Origin: an uncultured Flavobacteriales bacterium
Lineage (GTDB): Bacteria > Bacteroidota > Bacteroidia > Flavobacteriales_D > Sanyastnellaceae
Direction of reading: 5' to 3'
NCBI GenBank assembly: GCA_913057815.1
Contig: CAJXOV010000121.1
Span: forward strand, 1 to 6,868
Length of the DNA: 6,868 bases
Below, one piece after another: positions 6,824 through 6,868 of the stretch; within the stretch, counting starts at the first letter, position 1, and each line of letters begins with the position of its first letter. The notes beneath the pieces are model-generated. The model saw nothing but the letters and a program-made list of their open reading frames with translations, had not been told where the DNA came from and searched no databases. The position numbers and the translations under genes were made by a program.

Positions 6824-6868
6824 CTGTCTCTTATACACATCTGACGCTGCCGACGAATAGAGAGGTGT
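6824..6868 (+). other. Untrimmed Illumina Nextera adapter (sequencing artefact)
   Basis: Positions 6824-6842 are CTGTCTCTTATACACATCT, the reverse-complement Tn5 mosaic end used in Nextera libraries. Positions 6843-6856 are GACGCTGCCGACGA, the Read 2-side adapter. Positions 6857-6864 (ATAGAGAG) match the reverse complement of a standard Nextera i5 index, and 6865-6868 (GTGT) begin the P5 complement. The order and spacing are exactly those of read-through into the library adapter. This is neither genomic sequence nor a genuine Tn5 element. Confidence 0.97.

Noticed and set aside
6824..6842. Tn5 transposon end
   Set aside because: It is followed by adapter and index sequence in the exact order of a Nextera library, so it is artefactual.

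Overview
The window looks like a short-read contig from an AT-rich member of the Bacteroidota, most likely Flavobacteriia or a relative. Supporting signs are a type IX secretion (T9SS) C-terminal sorting domain, an outer-membrane receptor with an N-terminal carboxypeptidase-like extension, the lipoprotein families present, a TAnnTTTG-type promoter and the lack of clear Shine-Dalgarno sequences.

Layout. Positions 1-4166 hold a tightly packed four-gene operon on the minus strand. In transcription order it encodes a DUF4856-type lipoprotein (4166-2982), an imelysin-family lipoprotein (2981-1893), an HTTM / vitamin K-dependent gamma-carboxylase-like membrane protein (1906-395), and the N-terminus of a probable TonB-dependent receptor (402 to beyond position 1). 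The junctions are 0 nt, a 14-nt overlap and an 8-nt overlap, so the four are almost certainly co-transcribed and probably translationally coupled. A good Bacteroidota promoter (4232-4262) precedes the operon, and a perfect 8+4+8 palindrome (4261-4280) overlaps its -33 element. On the plus strand, 4451-6334 encodes a secreted T9SS cargo protein: signal peptide, a conserved N-terminal module, about seven GGDF-like propeller repeats and a sorting domain. A second, unrecognised secreted protein starts at 6461 and is cut off by the end of the real sequence.

How the genes may work together. As I recall the family neighbourhoods, imelysin-like and DUF4856 lipoproteins next to a TonB-dependent receptor are an arrangement associated with metal, probably iron, acquisition in Bacteroidota. 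The unusual partner is the HTTM protein, which keeps the lysine I align with the catalytic base of human gamma-carboxylase. Its role in the system is not known to me, which makes this operon the best candidate for an under-described system here.

Two anomalies matter. First, the HTTM gene carries an in-frame insertion of about 210 bp. It is built from 7-bp units in two inverted arms (833-923 and 946-1043) and codes for about 70 low-complexity residues between the membrane domain and the C-terminal domain. Second, the last 45 bases (6824-6868) are not biological. They match an untrimmed Illumina Nextera adapter (Tn5 mosaic end, Read 2 adapter, an 8-base index and the start of the P5 complement), so the stop codon and last six residues of the final ORF are artefacts.
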